Shown here: positions 8,914 through 17,183 of the stretch, piece after piece | Numbering within the stretch: position 1 is the first letter of the stretch | How the letters are laid out: each line of letters starts with the position of its first letter | NCBI GenBank assembly: GCA_019685655.1 | Contig: JABFQP010000004.1 | Span: 62,001 to 126,000 of the forward strand | Direction of reading: 5' to 3' | Length of the DNA: 64,000 bases | DNA from: Candidatus Bathyarchaeota archaeon A05DMB-5 | GTDB lineage: Archaea > Thermoproteota > Bathyarchaeia > Bathyarchaeales > Bathycorpusculaceae | Notes under the pieces: model-generated | Seen by the model: only the letters and a program-made list of their open reading frames with translations | What the model was told of the DNA's origin: nothing | Database searches by the model: none | Made by a program: the position numbers and the translations under genes

Positions 8914-9351
8914 ATGCGGGCTAAGAAACGCTTCGAGTTTTTGGAACACACGGCAGACGCTTACATTGCTGCTTACGGAAAAGACTTGGCAGAAGCTTTT
9001 GAAAACGCCGCACTTGCACTGTTTGAAGTTATGACAGATGTTGAAAAAGTCAATCCGCAGATTGAAGATTACGTTGAAGTTTCAGCAGAAGACGAGTATG
9101 CACTTCTTTACAGTTGGCTTGAAGCTTTGCTTATAAAATTTGAAACAAACGGAATTCTCTATTCAAAATTCAAAATTTTAGAACTCGATAAAACCCCAAG
9201 CGGTTTCCAATTAAAAGCAAAAATCTGGGGAGAAAAATACAATCCACAAAAACATCCACAAAAAGTCGGCGTCAAAGCCGTCACATACCACCGCATGAAA
9301 ATCATCAAAACACCAAACAAAACCACGTTACGATTCATCCTTGATATATAA
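8914..9351 (+). CDS. Archease, RtcB cofactor
   Basis: About 145 residues from the ATG at 8914. The family starts with KRFEFLEHTADAYIAAYGKD, has AFENAALALFEVMTD and EDEYALLYSWLEALLIKFET, and ends GVKAVTYHRMKI...LRFILDI, with the conserved acidic metal-binding residues. Archease activates the RNA ligase RtcB, allowing turnover and broader NTP use. An ATG at 8869 is also open in frame, but other archeases begin right before FEFLEHTAD, so the shorter form is preferred. rtcB lies 2.3 kb downstream and three intron-containing tRNAs are in this window. Confidence 0.9.
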   Translation: MRAKKRFEFLEHTADAYIAAYGKDLAEAFENAALALFEVMTDVEKVNPQIEDYVEVSAEDEYALLYSWLEALLIKFETNGILYSKFKILELDKTPSGFQLKAKIWGEKYNPQKHPQKVGVKAVTYHRMKIIKTPNKTTLRFILDI

Positions 9352-9355
9352 AGAG

Positions 9356-9374
9356 TATTTATAAGGGGGGTCTA
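9356..9374 (+). repeat. Intergenic G6 element, copy 1
   Basis: TATTTATAAGGGGGGTCTA, lying between the 3' ends of archease (plus) and adk (minus). The 19-base sequence is identical to copies 2 and 4 and nearly so to copy 3. The AT part resembles a TATA box but no gene follows it in the same direction. Confidence 0.7.
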
Positions 9375-9389
9375 TCACCAAAAAGCACA

Positions 9390-10043
9390 CTAAACCATCT
9401 TCAACTCCTTCAAGCCTTTCAGAATTTCTTCCACAGCTACGTCAGGCGGCAAATCAATCTTCTCACATTTAAACTCCACAAAAGGAACTTTCTTTTCTCT
9501 ATAATACTGCAGAATCGGTTGAGTTTGTCGCTCGTAAACGTCAATTCGGTTCTTAATCACATCCGGCGTGTCATCTGGACGCTGATAGAGTGGTCCACCA
9601 CATTTGTCGCATATCATGTCCTTTTTTGGTTTTAAATAGCGTAAGTTGTAGACTTCGCCGCAGTTCTTGCAAATTCTCCGCGTGGACAAGCGCTCAATAA
9701 TTATCCAGTCTGGCACAGTCAATTGAATAACAACATCTATCTTCACAATTTTCTCCAACGCTTTCGCTTGCTCAATAGTGCGTGGAAAACCATCCAAAAT
9801 GAAGCCTTTCGCTGACTGCGCCTTTGCTAAGCGATTTTTCAAAACTTCAATTACGACATCATCCGGAACCAGCAAACCCTTCTCAACGTATCCCTTCACC
9901 TTCCTGCCCAAAGAAGTATCTTCCTTCATTATCTCCCGAAAAATGTCGCCCATAGCAATAACATCAACACCAAGCTTAGATTGCAGCCGCGAAGCATACG
10001 TTCCCTTACCAGAACCTGGCGCGCCGAAAATCAACGCCTTCAA
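9390..10043 (-). CDS. adk: Adenylate kinase, zinc-LID type
   Basis: 217 residues; TTG start with GGAGAG upstream. P-loop GAPGSGKGTYASRL at 7-20, NMP-binding MGDIFREIMKED, DGFPRTIEQA, and a long LID carrying a four-cysteine zinc site (CKNCGEVYNLRYLKPKK then CDKCGG), followed by RPDDTPDVIKNRIDVYERQT. This is the bacterial-type long-form Adk rather than the short archaeal AdkA. It catalyses ATP + AMP = 2 ADP in the cytoplasm. Convergent with archease. Confidence 0.93.
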   Translation of the reverse strand: MKALIFGAPGSGKGTYASRLQSKLGVDVIAMGDIFREIMKEDTSLGRKVKGYVEKGLLVPDDVVIEVLKNRLAKAQSAKGFILDGFPRTIEQAKALEKIVKIDVVIQLTVPDWIIIERLSTRRICKNCGEVYNLRYLKPKKDMICDKCGGPLYQRPDDTPDVIKNRIDVYERQTQPILQYYREKKVPFVEFKCEKIDLPPDVAVEEILKGLKELKMV

Positions 10044-10116
10044 TCTTCTTACTCTCCTTTTGCTTGTTCTGCGTCTGTTATTAGTGTTAATAATTAAGTA
10101 TTACTGTAAACCCTGC

Positions 10117-10587
10117 CTAACGAATTAAGAAAGTTATCTCCTTCACAAGAGTTTCTGGAACAAAAATTCTACCCTTTCGCTTATTCATTCTCACAAAACC
10201 AAGCTTAGCAAGCGCCTGCAAATCCTGATAGACATTTTTCACATCTCTCCTTATTTTTTGAGCCAAATCATTTATTGACTCAGCCCTCAAAGCGGCAATC
10301 TGAAACAACAATTCTATCCTTTTAGGCGTTAACAAAGCAATTTGTTGCGATTTAAAGTCTCTAATTTCTTCAATTGCATAGTCAAGAGTCCCTTCTTCAA
10401 CGTAACCCTTATAACTGTCAACAAGCTCAGCCCATTCAAAATAAGCCTTTGCAGACTTAGCATCCAACTTATGTTTGAGAAAAAGCTCCTCAAACTTTTC
10501 AAACTGCATACCAAACTCTTTCTCAAATCGCCTTATTCGCCCTTCAACTTCTTCAGGCGTTAAATCCCGGATGATTCTGAGAAGCAT
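10117..10587 (-). CDS. Winged-helix regulator with N-terminal helical domain
   Basis: 156 residues from the ATG at 10587 (a TTG at 10599 is also open). Residues about 90-150 form a winged helix (RIELLFQIAALRAESINDLAQKI, VKNVYQDLQALAKLGFVRMNKRKGRIFVPE). The N-terminal part is acidic and helical (EVEGRIRRFEKEFGMQFEKFEELF). A TATA-like AACATTTAAACAG lies at 10622-10634, so the mRNA may be almost leaderless. Family not named with certainty; likely a DNA-binding transcription regulator. Confidence 0.6.
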   Translation of the reverse strand: MLLRIIRDLTPEEVEGRIRRFEKEFGMQFEKFEELFLKHKLDAKSAKAYFEWAELVDSYKGYVEEGTLDYAIEEIRDFKSQQIALLTPKRIELLFQIAALRAESINDLAQKIRRDVKNVYQDLQALAKLGFVRMNKRKGRIFVPETLVKEITFLIR

Positions 10588-10699
10588 AAGCGTCCACAAT
10601 TGTAAAATGTGCTATTCTGTTTAAATGTTCTTAATGAAAATGTTTAAAGCAGTAACTGGAAACTTTAAGATTCTACCAAAGCCAATGGAATGACACAAA

Positions 10700-11617
10700 A
10701 TGCACGTAAGCAAAATTGAAGAACACCTTTACCTAATCGATGTCGAAACCGGCGGAATCGAAAATTTCGTTGCTAGCTACGTCTTAAAAGGAAAACAAAC
10801 AGTCATCATTGAAACAGGTCCAACCTCTTCCATACCTAACCTGCTTTCAGCCCTTAAAGAATTAAACGTAAAACCCGAACAAGTAGCGTATGTAGCAGTT
10901 TCGCACATTCACCTCGACCATGGCGGAGGCGCAGGTGCACTGTTAAGGCACCTACCTAAAGCAAAAGTTGTCGTTCATCCGAGAGGCGCACCACATTTAG
11001 TGAATCCAGAAAAACTTTGGCAACAATCAAGACAAGTTCTCGGAAACATAACTGAAATTTATGGACCACCAGAACCTGTTCCTGAAGAGAGAATCATCGC
11101 AGCAAATGATGGCATGATTCTCGACGTTGGAAACGATGTCAAATTGAAGGTCATAGAAACTTTGGGACACGCTTCGCATCATTTAAGCTATTATGAACCG
11201 TTAACTGAAGGTATTTTTCCCGGAGACGCAGCAGGAATTTACCTAAACAAGATTGGTGTGATTGTGCCCACAACTCCGTCACCCTTCCGTTTAGACATTG
11301 CTTTGGCATCCTTGGATAAACTAATCAATCTAAAACCTAAAGTTTTGTATTATAGCCATTTTGGCAAAGCAGAAAATGCCATGGAAAAGCTTCAAACCTA
11401 CGTGAATCAGCTTAAGCTTTGGGCGAGGATTGCGAAGCAAGGTTTAGAAAACGGAGAAGACTTGGCTGATATAAGCAAAAGGATACTTGAAAGTGATGAA
11501 GCGATTAGAAAAGCTAGGGATTACATTCAATCACATGCTGTTTTGAGTGAAACTGTGCTTGGCGAAAGTGTGCAAGGCGTTGTTGATTTTGTGGAGAAGT
11601 TTAAGCAAATTCCATAA
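10700..11617 (+). CDS. MBL-fold metallo-hydrolase
   Basis: 305 residues. The metallo-beta-lactamase signature SHIHLDHGGGAGAL occupies 68-81 with ligands H69, H71, D73 and H74; further ligands are in VIETLGHASHHLSYY and GIFPGDAAG, and the last histidine in VLYYSHFGKA. Closest in feel to glyoxalase II-like hydrolases, with an extra helical C-terminal region from about 225. Substrate unknown. Confidence 0.85.
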   Translation: MHVSKIEEHLYLIDVETGGIENFVASYVLKGKQTVIIETGPTSSIPNLLSALKELNVKPEQVAYVAVSHIHLDHGGGAGALLRHLPKAKVVVHPRGAPHLVNPEKLWQQSRQVLGNITEIYGPPEPVPEERIIAANDGMILDVGNDVKLKVIETLGHASHHLSYYEPLTEGIFPGDAAGIYLNKIGVIVPTTPSPFRLDIALASLDKLINLKPKVLYYSHFGKAENAMEKLQTYVNQLKLWARIAKQGLENGEDLADISKRILESDEAIRKARDYIQSHAVLSETVLGESVQGVVDFVEKFKQIP

Positions 11618-11689
11618 TGATTTTGTTTTGGTGTAAACGCCAAAATCACTTATATTGCCCAAAAACATCTTTGACTATTAGGTGAAAAC

Positions 11690-13168
11690 ATGGAAGAAGG
11701 AGAAGGCCGTGCTCCTTCAGAAAAAGTTCCACTCGAAAAACTAGACAGTTACATGTGGCGAATCCCAAAATACAAACCAGGCATGCGCGTCCCAGGCGTT
11801 ATTTTCGCAGATAAAAACCTACTCGAGAAAATGCAGACAGACCGCACACTAGAACAATGCGCAAACGTTGCACATTTACCAGGAATTTACAAGTATTCCA
11901 TAACTTTACCAGACGGTCATGAAGGCTACGGTTTCCCAATAGGCGGTGTTGCCGCAACCGACTATGATGAAGGCGTCATCAGTCCAGGCGGTGTAGGCTA
12001 CGACATAAACTGTGGAGTACGTTTGTTAACCACGAATCTTTCAGAAGAGGACATAAGACCGAAACTTGCCGACTTATCAAACACCATCTTTGAGAATGTG
12101 CCTTGCGGACTTGGAAGCCGCAGAAAAGACCTCAAAGTGACGGCACATGATTTGGATAGGCTGGTTGTTGAGGGTGTCCAATGGGTTATTGATCAAGGTT
12201 TAGGTTGGCATGAGGACACTGAGCATTGTGAAGAACGCGGATGCATGAAAAACGCGAATCCAGACAAAGTTTCAACGACAGCCAAAAACAGAGGACTAAC
12301 ACAAATCGGCACGTTAGGTTCAGGAAACCACTTTCTCGAAATCCAGAAAATCGACAAAATCTACGATTCTGCAATAGCCAAAACTTTTGGAATTACGCAT
12401 GAAGGTCAAGTAACAGCAATGATTCACTGTGGTTCTAGGGGTTTTGGTCATCAAATATGTTCAGATTATCTGCGAGTTATGGAAAGAGCCGTTCACAAAT
12501 ACAAAATTGTTCTGCCAGACCGAGAACTTGCTTGCGCACCGGGAAACAGCAATGAAGCCGAAGATTATTACCAAGCAATGGCTTGTGCTGTGAATTATGC
12601 GTTTGCTAATCGTCAAGCTATAATGCATTGGGTTAGACAGAGTTTCCAACAAGTCTTTAGGCAAGACCCGGAAAAGTTTGGGCTCAAACTTGTTTACGAC
12701 GTAGCCCACAATATTGCAAAAATAGAAAACCACAAGGTTAATGGAGACCAAAAGAAAGTTTGGGTTCACAGAAAAGGCGCAACCAGAGCTTTTCCACCCA
12801 TGCATCCAGAAATTCCGTCAGATTACCGTTCCGCTGGGCAACCCGTGCTTATTCCTGGCAGCATGGGAACAAGTTCTTGGCTTCTGGTCGGCACAGAAAA
12901 GGCTATGCAATTAAGTTTCGGTTCTACAGCGCATGGTGCGGGAAGAATGCTAAGTCGGAACGCTGCCAAACGACGATTCTGGGGTGGCGACATCAAAAAG
13001 GCTTTGGAACAACGTGGAATCTTTGTTAGAGCTGCAAGTTCGGTGGTTTTGGCTGAAGAAGCAGATCCAGCTTACAAGAATGTGGATGTGGTTGCTGATG
13101 TCAGCGACAAAGTTGGAATTGCAACGAAAGTTGCAAGGATTGTTCCTTTGGCGGTTGTGAAGGGCTGA
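11690..13168 (+). CDS. rtcB: RNA-splicing ligase RtcB
   Basis: 492 residues, no intein. Contains LPDGHEGYGFPIGGVAATDY, the metal-binding cysteine in GGVGYDINCGVRLL (C108), the HCGSRGFGHQ motif, and the guanylylated histidine in FGSTAHGAGRML (H415). RtcB joins 2',3'-cyclic phosphate and 5'-hydroxyl ends of tRNA halves using GTP and Mn2+. The window supplies plausible substrates: tRNA-Asn, tRNA-Pro(UGG) and tRNA-Met have introns. Archease lies nearby upstream. Confidence 0.95.
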   Translation: MEEGEGRAPSEKVPLEKLDSYMWRIPKYKPGMRVPGVIFADKNLLEKMQTDRTLEQCANVAHLPGIYKYSITLPDGHEGYGFPIGGVAATDYDEGVISPGGVGYDINCGVRLLTTNLSEEDIRPKLADLSNTIFENVPCGLGSRRKDLKVTAHDLDRLVVEGVQWVIDQGLGWHEDTEHCEERGCMKNANPDKVSTTAKNRGLTQIGTLGSGNHFLEIQKIDKIYDSAIAKTFGITHEGQVTAMIHCGSRGFGHQICSDYLRVMERAVHKYKIVLPDRELACAPGNSNEAEDYYQAMACAVNYAFANRQAIMHWVRQSFQQVFRQDPEKFGLKLVYDVAHNIAKIENHKVNGDQKKVWVHRKGATRAFPPMHPEIPSDYRSAGQPVLIPGSMGTSSWLLVGTEKAMQLSFGSTAHGAGRMLSRNAAKRRFWGGDIKKALEQRGIFVRAASSVVLAEEADPAYKNVDVVADVSDKVGIATKVARIVPLAVVKG

Positions 13169-13174
13169 GTGCGT

Positions 13175-13546
13175 TTAAGTAATTTTCTCTTTTCTTTTGA
13201 TTTGTTGTTCTTCTCTCGCATGTGCCCTGTGTAGTTCCTTCATGTACCATGCTCTTTCTCTTGCATAGTGAATGCTTAAACCAATTCCTAGGGATAAGAG
13301 GACAATACCAAGAGCAGTTAGGGCTATTCCTAAAAGGCTGTATGGATGCTGTGTTATGTGATATGGGAAGATGAGGAACCATTCTGGGTTTTCTGCAGTT
13401 ATCACAGTTTCAAGTAAGCCTCCAACGAAAAACACTGAACCCATCATGGCTAGTAAGTATCCAACAGTCTCATTATGTCTTGATTCTTCCGCTTTCTCGT
13501 GGAGATATTCGCTAAAAAGCATTGAATTCCACTGTTTGAGCACCAT
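13175..13546 (-). CDS. Two-helix membrane protein
   Basis: 123 residues with two membrane segments (TVGYLLAMMGSVFFVGGLLETVI and YSLLGIALTALGIVLLSLGIGLSI) and a long basic, histidine-rich cytoplasmic tail (HYARERAWYMKELHRAHARE). No family recognised. Convergent with rtcB, six bases apart. Confidence 0.6.
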   Translation of the reverse strand: MVLKQWNSMLFSEYLHEKAEESRHNETVGYLLAMMGSVFFVGGLLETVITAENPEWFLIFPYHITQHPYSLLGIALTALGIVLLSLGIGLSIHYARERAWYMKELHRAHAREEQQIKRKEKIT

Positions 13547-13662
13547 TAGAATGGTTCTCTATAAGTATTATCGCAGTTTTCGAATAATTTTGGGTCACGC
13601 TTATATGAGAAAATTCTATTTTTAATAATGCATAAGCCGTGTCGCCTCTGTTTGTGGTTTAG

Positions 13663-14325
13663 ATGCCGTTAAAAGACGAATGCGGAATCTGCGGTAGAGT
13701 ATTGCCTTACAGTTTTCTTAAACGATGCTATCGCTGTGGAAGACTCTACTGCAGGGACTGCATGGTGCCGGACGTTTCTACTGGTGACACAATGCGAATG
13801 TTGTGTCTTCACTGTGCCAGAAAGATTGTTTCTCCAAAATTAACCAGTAAATATGGCGAGCTTACGCGTTATTTGAGGTTTAGGGGAGATTTTACGGATA
13901 CTGTTAAGCTTCCTTTTGCGAAAATAGATGGTATAATCGGTGACAACTTGCCGATGAGCGCGTATAAAACTGAAGGTTGGTGGAGCAACTCTCCTAACAG
14001 TCCACATGCGAAGGCTTGGTTGGATGCCGGTTGGAACGTGCAAGAAGTGAATTTGAAAGAGGCTTATGTAGTTTTCAAGAAAGTAAAAGAACCACAAACG
14101 CGCAGAAAGCGAAAGGCTTCGCGTAGCGAAATTAAAAAGCCTTTTACGCCAGTTCGCGTTCGCACGCCCAAACGGAAAACTCCGTCAAAAACAAAAGTTT
14201 CTAAGCTTTATGCTCGGATTAAGAATTTGGAGCGGCAGAGAGCATCAATGCCTCGATATGTGGGTGGTTTTAAGTCGAAGCCAATGCATGAGAAGAAGTT
14301 GTATAAGTCAGAAGAGAAACCGTAA
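13663..14325 (+). CDS. Zinc-finger protein with HAxAWLDAGW-type domain and basic tail
   Basis: 220 residues. Residues 6-50 hold a treble-clef/RING-like cysteine cluster (CGICGRVLPYSFLKRCYRCG, YCRDC, CLHC). Residues about 65-140 resemble the DUF7662 domain, with the pattern LTRYLRFRGD, LPFAKIDGIIGDNLPMSAY, WWSNSPNSPHAKAWLDAGW, VVFKKV. The last 75 residues are very basic (RRKRKASRSEIKK, RVRTPKRKTPSKTK) and suggest nucleic-acid binding. The DUF assignment is from remembered pattern and needs a profile search. Function unknown. Confidence 0.65.
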   Translation: MPLKDECGICGRVLPYSFLKRCYRCGRLYCRDCMVPDVSTGDTMRMLCLHCARKIVSPKLTSKYGELTRYLRFRGDFTDTVKLPFAKIDGIIGDNLPMSAYKTEGWWSNSPNSPHAKAWLDAGWNVQEVNLKEAYVVFKKVKEPQTRRKRKASRSEIKKPFTPVRVRTPKRKTPSKTKVSKLYARIKNLERQRASMPRYVGGFKSKPMHEKKLYKSEEKP

Positions 14326-14376
14326 TGTACGAGCGTATTCGCTGTTTGATTTGGTATTTTGATGAAACGAGAGAAT

Positions 14377-14796
14377 CTATGATGTGCGGCTTGAAGAAGC
14401 CACAGTCAAGTTGTCGTTAACCCACAATGTTACGGTTGTCCCTTTCAACTCTTTTAGACGGCCTTCAATGATTGCTTGAATTTGTGTTCTAAGTTTATCA
14501 TCGTATGATGGGGTTATCCTTTCTATTTTTTTGGCAAGCTCAGAATCGCCAAGAGTTTTTTCAATCCAGTTCTTAAAATCTTTTCTCTGGTGATGGAATA
14601 ATATAGTTTCCAGTTTTGCAGATTTTATTTTTTCAAGGAAATCGATGAGGTTTCTGGCATTTTCTCCTGTGGGCTTTCCAATGTCTTCGTAGAAATAGAA
14701 AGCTTCGTTCTCGCTTACGGTTCTTAGAATTCTTGATGGATCTACATTAATTTTTGATTTTCTGTTTTTTGGAGTTTTCTTCTTTTTTATACTCAT
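14377..14796 (-). CDS. DUF5752-family protein
   Basis: 139 residues with a basic N terminus (SIKKKKTPKNRKSK) and the pattern AFYFYEDIGKPTGENARNLIDFLEKI, then ETILFHHQRKDFKNWIEKTLGDSELAKKI, which resembles the DUF5752 family of small archaeal proteins. Function unknown. Confidence 0.6.
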   Translation of the reverse strand: MSIKKKKTPKNRKSKINVDPSRILRTVSENEAFYFYEDIGKPTGENARNLIDFLEKIKSAKLETILFHHQRKDFKNWIEKTLGDSELAKKIERITPSYDDKLRTQIQAIIEGRLKELKGTTVTLWVNDNLTVASSSRTS

Positions 14797-15202
14797 GGGT
14801 TGGTCATAGATTGATGGTTTGGGTTTGAGATAATCTTTTTGAATTTTGAATTTGGATTGTAAATGCTGATTCTGTCTTCTTAAATCAAATATCTAACAAT
14901 TACTCATGCAAAAGTAGGGTTTGAAAATTGAACAGTGAAGGCGAAAAGACTTCTGAAGCTAAAAGTGCTAATTCCCTAAACAGTGTTTCCAGAAAAGAAA
15001 GAAAAAGAGACGCAAGCAAACCTTTATACTTGACTCGCTATGAGTAAACTTCTATATCTCAAGATTTAAATGCTAATTGTTAATTGATGATGTTTTAAGC
15101 AAAGTGTTTGTAGACGAACATGCTTTTTGAAAACTTAAAGCGTTTAAGTTTAATTAAGGTGTTTGTAATTTTCTCTTTACCTGAAACCTTAACACGGCAA
15201 AA
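14797..15202. other. 406-base AT-rich spacer before tRNA-Gly
   Basis: No long gene. Holds one candidate 39-codon reading frame (listed separately at 14928-15047) and AT-rich stretches such as ATTTAAATG near 15064-15072. Nothing else recognised. Confidence 0.5.
14928..15047 (+). CDS. Possible very small basic protein (39 residues)
   Basis: TTG-initiated frame reading MNSEGEKTSEAKSANSLNSV and then SRKERKRDASKPLYLTRYE before a TAA. The composition (charged, with a basic middle) is protein-like, but the ribosome binding site (AGGGTT) is weak. Could be chance. Confidence 0.3.
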   Translation: MNSEGEKTSEAKSANSLNSVSRKERKRDASKPLYLTRYE

Positions 15203-15281
15203 GCGGTCGTCGTCTAGTCTGGTTTAGGACACAAGCCTTCCAAGCTTGCGATCCCGGGTTCAAATCCCGGCGACCGCACCA
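15203..15281 (+). tRNA. tRNA-Gly(UCC), CCA encoded
   Basis: Acceptor GCGGTCG/CGACCGC, anticodon stem CAAGC/GCTTG with loop CTTCCAA (anticodon TCC), T arm CCGGG-TTCAAAT-CCCGG. The gene encodes CCA at 15279-15281. No intron. A T6 run follows at once. Confidence 0.95.
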
Positions 15282-15285
15282 ACAA

Positions 15286-15291
15286 TTTTTT
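15286..15291 (+). terminator. T-run terminator after tRNA-Gly
   Basis: Six consecutive Ts five bases after the CCA end, typical of archaeal RNA-polymerase termination after tRNA genes. Confidence 0.6.
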
Positions 15292-15360
15292 GTGTAGTTG
15301 GTGTTGGTTGTGCCGTAAGCTATTTTATTTTATTGTGCTATCAAGCATGGTGTGGGATGA

Positions 15361-15732
15361 ATGTTGGATGAGCTTGAAGAGTTTAGGCGTTATCGTGAAC
15401 GTATGAATAAGCGCATTTTGTCTGTTGGCAATTTGGGGATTAAGCGGTTTTTTGCTTTGGATTCGCGTGTGTATGAGAAGGGTGCTTTGGATGTTAAAAC
15501 GAAGGAACTGCTTGGCTTAGTAGCTTCTACTGTTCTGCGCTGTAATGATTGCATAACCTATCATGTTATTCGTTGCGTTCAAGAAGGGGTTTCTGAAGAA
15601 GAGTTTTTCGAAGCCTTGAACATTGCGCTTGTTGTTGGCGGTTCGATTACTATTCCTCATTTGCGTCGTGCAGTTGAAATGTTTGACCAGTGTGAGGAAA
15701 AACAGCGGAAGGGTAAGTCTGTTAAACTTTGA
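15361..15732 (+). CDS. Carboxymuconolactone decarboxylase-family (AhpD-like) protein
   Basis: 123 residues. Typical CMD helical core with the CxxC redox pair followed by histidine (LRCNDCITYHVIRCVQEGVSEEE) and EALNIALVVGGSITIPHLRRAVEM. Members with CxxC-H act as peroxidase reductants or thiol-disulfide enzymes; those lacking it are decarboxylases. The cysteine pair favours a redox role. Starts GATG at 15361, isolated downstream of tRNA-Gly. Confidence 0.85.
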   Translation: MLDELEEFRRYRERMNKRILSVGNLGIKRFFALDSRVYEKGALDVKTKELLGLVASTVLRCNDCITYHVIRCVQEGVSEEEFFEALNIALVVGGSITIPHLRRAVEMFDQCEEKQRKGKSVKL

Positions 15733-15792
15733 TGCGTATTAGAAACTATGCTTAATGTTTGTGTTGTTGAGTGTGTTAGCTGTTCTGTTTGA

Positions 15793-15819
15793 CTAGACCC
15801 CCCTTATAAATAGGTTGAA
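15793..15819 (-). repeat. Intergenic G6 element, copy 2
   Basis: Reading the minus strand, the core TATTTATAAGGGGGGTCTA spans 15812-15794. A 27-base stretch here is identical to copy 4 at 50866-50892. It lies between the 3' end of the AhpD-like gene (plus) and the 3' end of the SRP RNA (minus), a convergent spacer. Confidence 0.75.
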
Positions 15820-15879
15820 GCTTCAATGCTCTTATTGTTTCGGTGGTGAGTTGAATATTTCACGTTAATGATAAGCTTG

Positions 15880-16204
15880 TGGAAAGGCGGCGGGTCACTG
15901 AGGTTCGACGCCCAGAATCCGCCACTCCCTCAAACCCTACACTCGTACCCGCACCCCTTGAGCGCTGAACGCCCAGACTTAGGTTGCTCCCTCCCGGGCC
16001 TGGCCAGGTTCGCCTGACAAACGTTGAAATCGATTTCCCTACGGAAACCGTTCAACGCCCGCCAGCCCCAAGGGACGGATAGTCTTCGCTTCGGAAGTGA
16101 GGGTTTAGGCAGCCACGGACGCCTCTGCCTCAGCTTTCGGCCCATCCTATAGAGGGTTTATGGTACAGGGGACCCCTAGCCCCCCGCCTAAGACCCACCG
16201 CCAA
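15880..16204 (-). ncRNA. Archaeal signal recognition particle 7S RNA
   Basis: A GC-rich block of about 325 bases in AT-rich surroundings. On the minus strand it begins GGCGGTGGGTC (16202-16192), which pairs with GACCCGCCGCC at its 3' end (15896-15886). The Alu-domain part has GGGGTCCCCTGTACC and GGGCCGAAAGCTGAGG as in archaeal 7S RNAs. The SRP54-binding helix 8 appears as CCTGGCCAGGCCCGGGAGGG followed by AGCAACC, matching the universal CAGGUC...GGAAGGAAGCAG pattern with a GNAR-type tetraloop. SRP RNA scaffolds SRP19 and SRP54 for co-translational membrane targeting. Ends are estimated from the closing helix. Confidence 0.92.
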
Positions 16205-16220
16205 AACATTCAAAGCCATT

Positions 16221-16236
16221 TCAAAACTATAAAACT
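16221..16236 (-). promoter_or_regulatory. TATA-box promoter for SRP RNA
   Basis: On the minus strand AGTTTTATAGTTTTGA sits with its centre about 26 bases upstream of the predicted RNA 5' end at 16204, the standard archaeal spacing. Confidence 0.6.
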
Positions 16237-16374
16237 TTATGTTCAGAAAAATGTGACACGCTTATAATTGTTGAGCTTTTTACTCAATAGGTCGGTCATT
16301 TGGAAACTTGCGCTATTTTGGATTTTTGACCAGACAACCAAAGTTGTTAAACACTGGGCCTTCAGAATATTGAA

Positions 16375-16728
16375 GTGTTTAAACTTAATGGGCTAAGAAT
16401 ATTGAAGTCAAGCAAAAGCTCTTATCATATAGTCTTTAGCCGTAAGATTTCATGGAAAGAGAATGTTAAAATTATGGCGTGGGTTAGTTTACTTTCTCAG
16501 AACAAAGCGTTAACTAAATGGTTTATTATGCAGTGCATTAAACAAGCTTCTACATTGCGGGTTTCTCCTAAGAGGGAAAAGGGTTCTCCTAGAATTGTTT
16601 ACCGTTATGGTTCTCAGTCTAACCAGATTAGAGAGTTTCTAGTTTACCGTAAACTCGTTAAAAACATGGTTCACAGACTAGAAACAGAAAACAGCTTAAA
16701 GGAAACTGTATACCGCTTAACCAATTAA
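16375..16728 (+). pseudogene. Possible truncated mobile-element protein
   Basis: A 117-codon frame from a GTG at 16375 in an AT-rich patch. The text GLRILKSSKSSYHIVFSRKI, KIMAWVSLLSQNKALTKW, TLRVSPKREKGSPRIVYRYG, then GSQSNQIREFLVYRKLV reads like the central part of a larger protein, with no convincing start: the frame stays open upstream to a TAA at 16348 without a better start codon and no ribosome binding site. It resembles replication or conjugation-type proteins in archaeal integrated elements, but no family is certain. The location just behind the SRP RNA fits a mobile remnant. Confidence 0.4.
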
Positions 16729-16870
16729 CAAACAAACTTCAGTAAATTTTCCATTACATTCCCAATAAACCAAAAACTGTTTCCTATGTTCATGCACAGT
16801 TCATAAACTGTTTACATAACATTTTTTACAGTTTCCTTCAAATGTTAACTCGTTTGGGTTTGGGTTTAAA

Positions 16871-16879
16871 ATTTTATAT
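16871..16879 (+). promoter_or_regulatory. TATA box for the DUF4258/DUF2283 pair
   Basis: TTTTATATA, about 45 bases before the chosen TTG at 16920; the predicted start near 16901 falls after the alternative TTG at 16893 and so supports the later start. Confidence 0.45.
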
Positions 16880-16919
16880 ATCGTTTAGATGATTGCAGTC
16901 TATTGGAGAAAGTAAATCT

Positions 16920-17183
16920 TTGGTTGATGTTTCGGAGGTTAAATTTACTAGACACGCACTTGAGAAGTTTGATTCTTTGAAACGTTATGGTTTTCAAATC
17001 AGCGAGAGTCAAGTTGTTGATGTTATTCTTAATCCAAAGCGCATTGAAAGAAGAGACAACCAGTTTTTCGCTGTAAAACTAATTGATTTCAAACATGCTT
17101 TAAGGGTCGTTTACGAGAAAAGAAAAGGCTTTTTAGTTGTCATTACTTTTTATCCTGTTAGGCGGGAGCGTTATGACTTATAA
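16920..17183 (+). CDS. DUF4258-family putative toxin
   Basis: 87 residues. Shows the DUF4258 pattern VKFTRHALEKFDSLKRYGFQ, VVDVILNPKRIERRDNQFFA, ALRVVYEKRKGFLVVITFYP, a small BECR/RelE-like fold often found as the toxin of a two-gene module. The TTG at 16920 follows GGAG at 16905-16908 and the TATA box; TTG 16893 is the alternative. The end overlaps the next gene by 11 bases. Confidence 0.7.
   Translation: MVDVSEVKFTRHALEKFDSLKRYGFQISESQVVDVILNPKRIERRDNQFFAVKLIDFKHALRVVYEKRKGFLVVITFYPVRRERYDL

Noticed and set aside
15082-15184. TGATGA and CTGA as box C/D sRNA motifs before tRNA-Gly
   Set aside because: The boxes are about 90 bases apart and no C'/D' pair is present.
15930-16145. 71-codon minus-strand open frame in the GC-rich block
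   Set aside because: It lies inside the SRP RNA, whose helix 8 and closing helix explain the sequence; the frame has no protein-like features.
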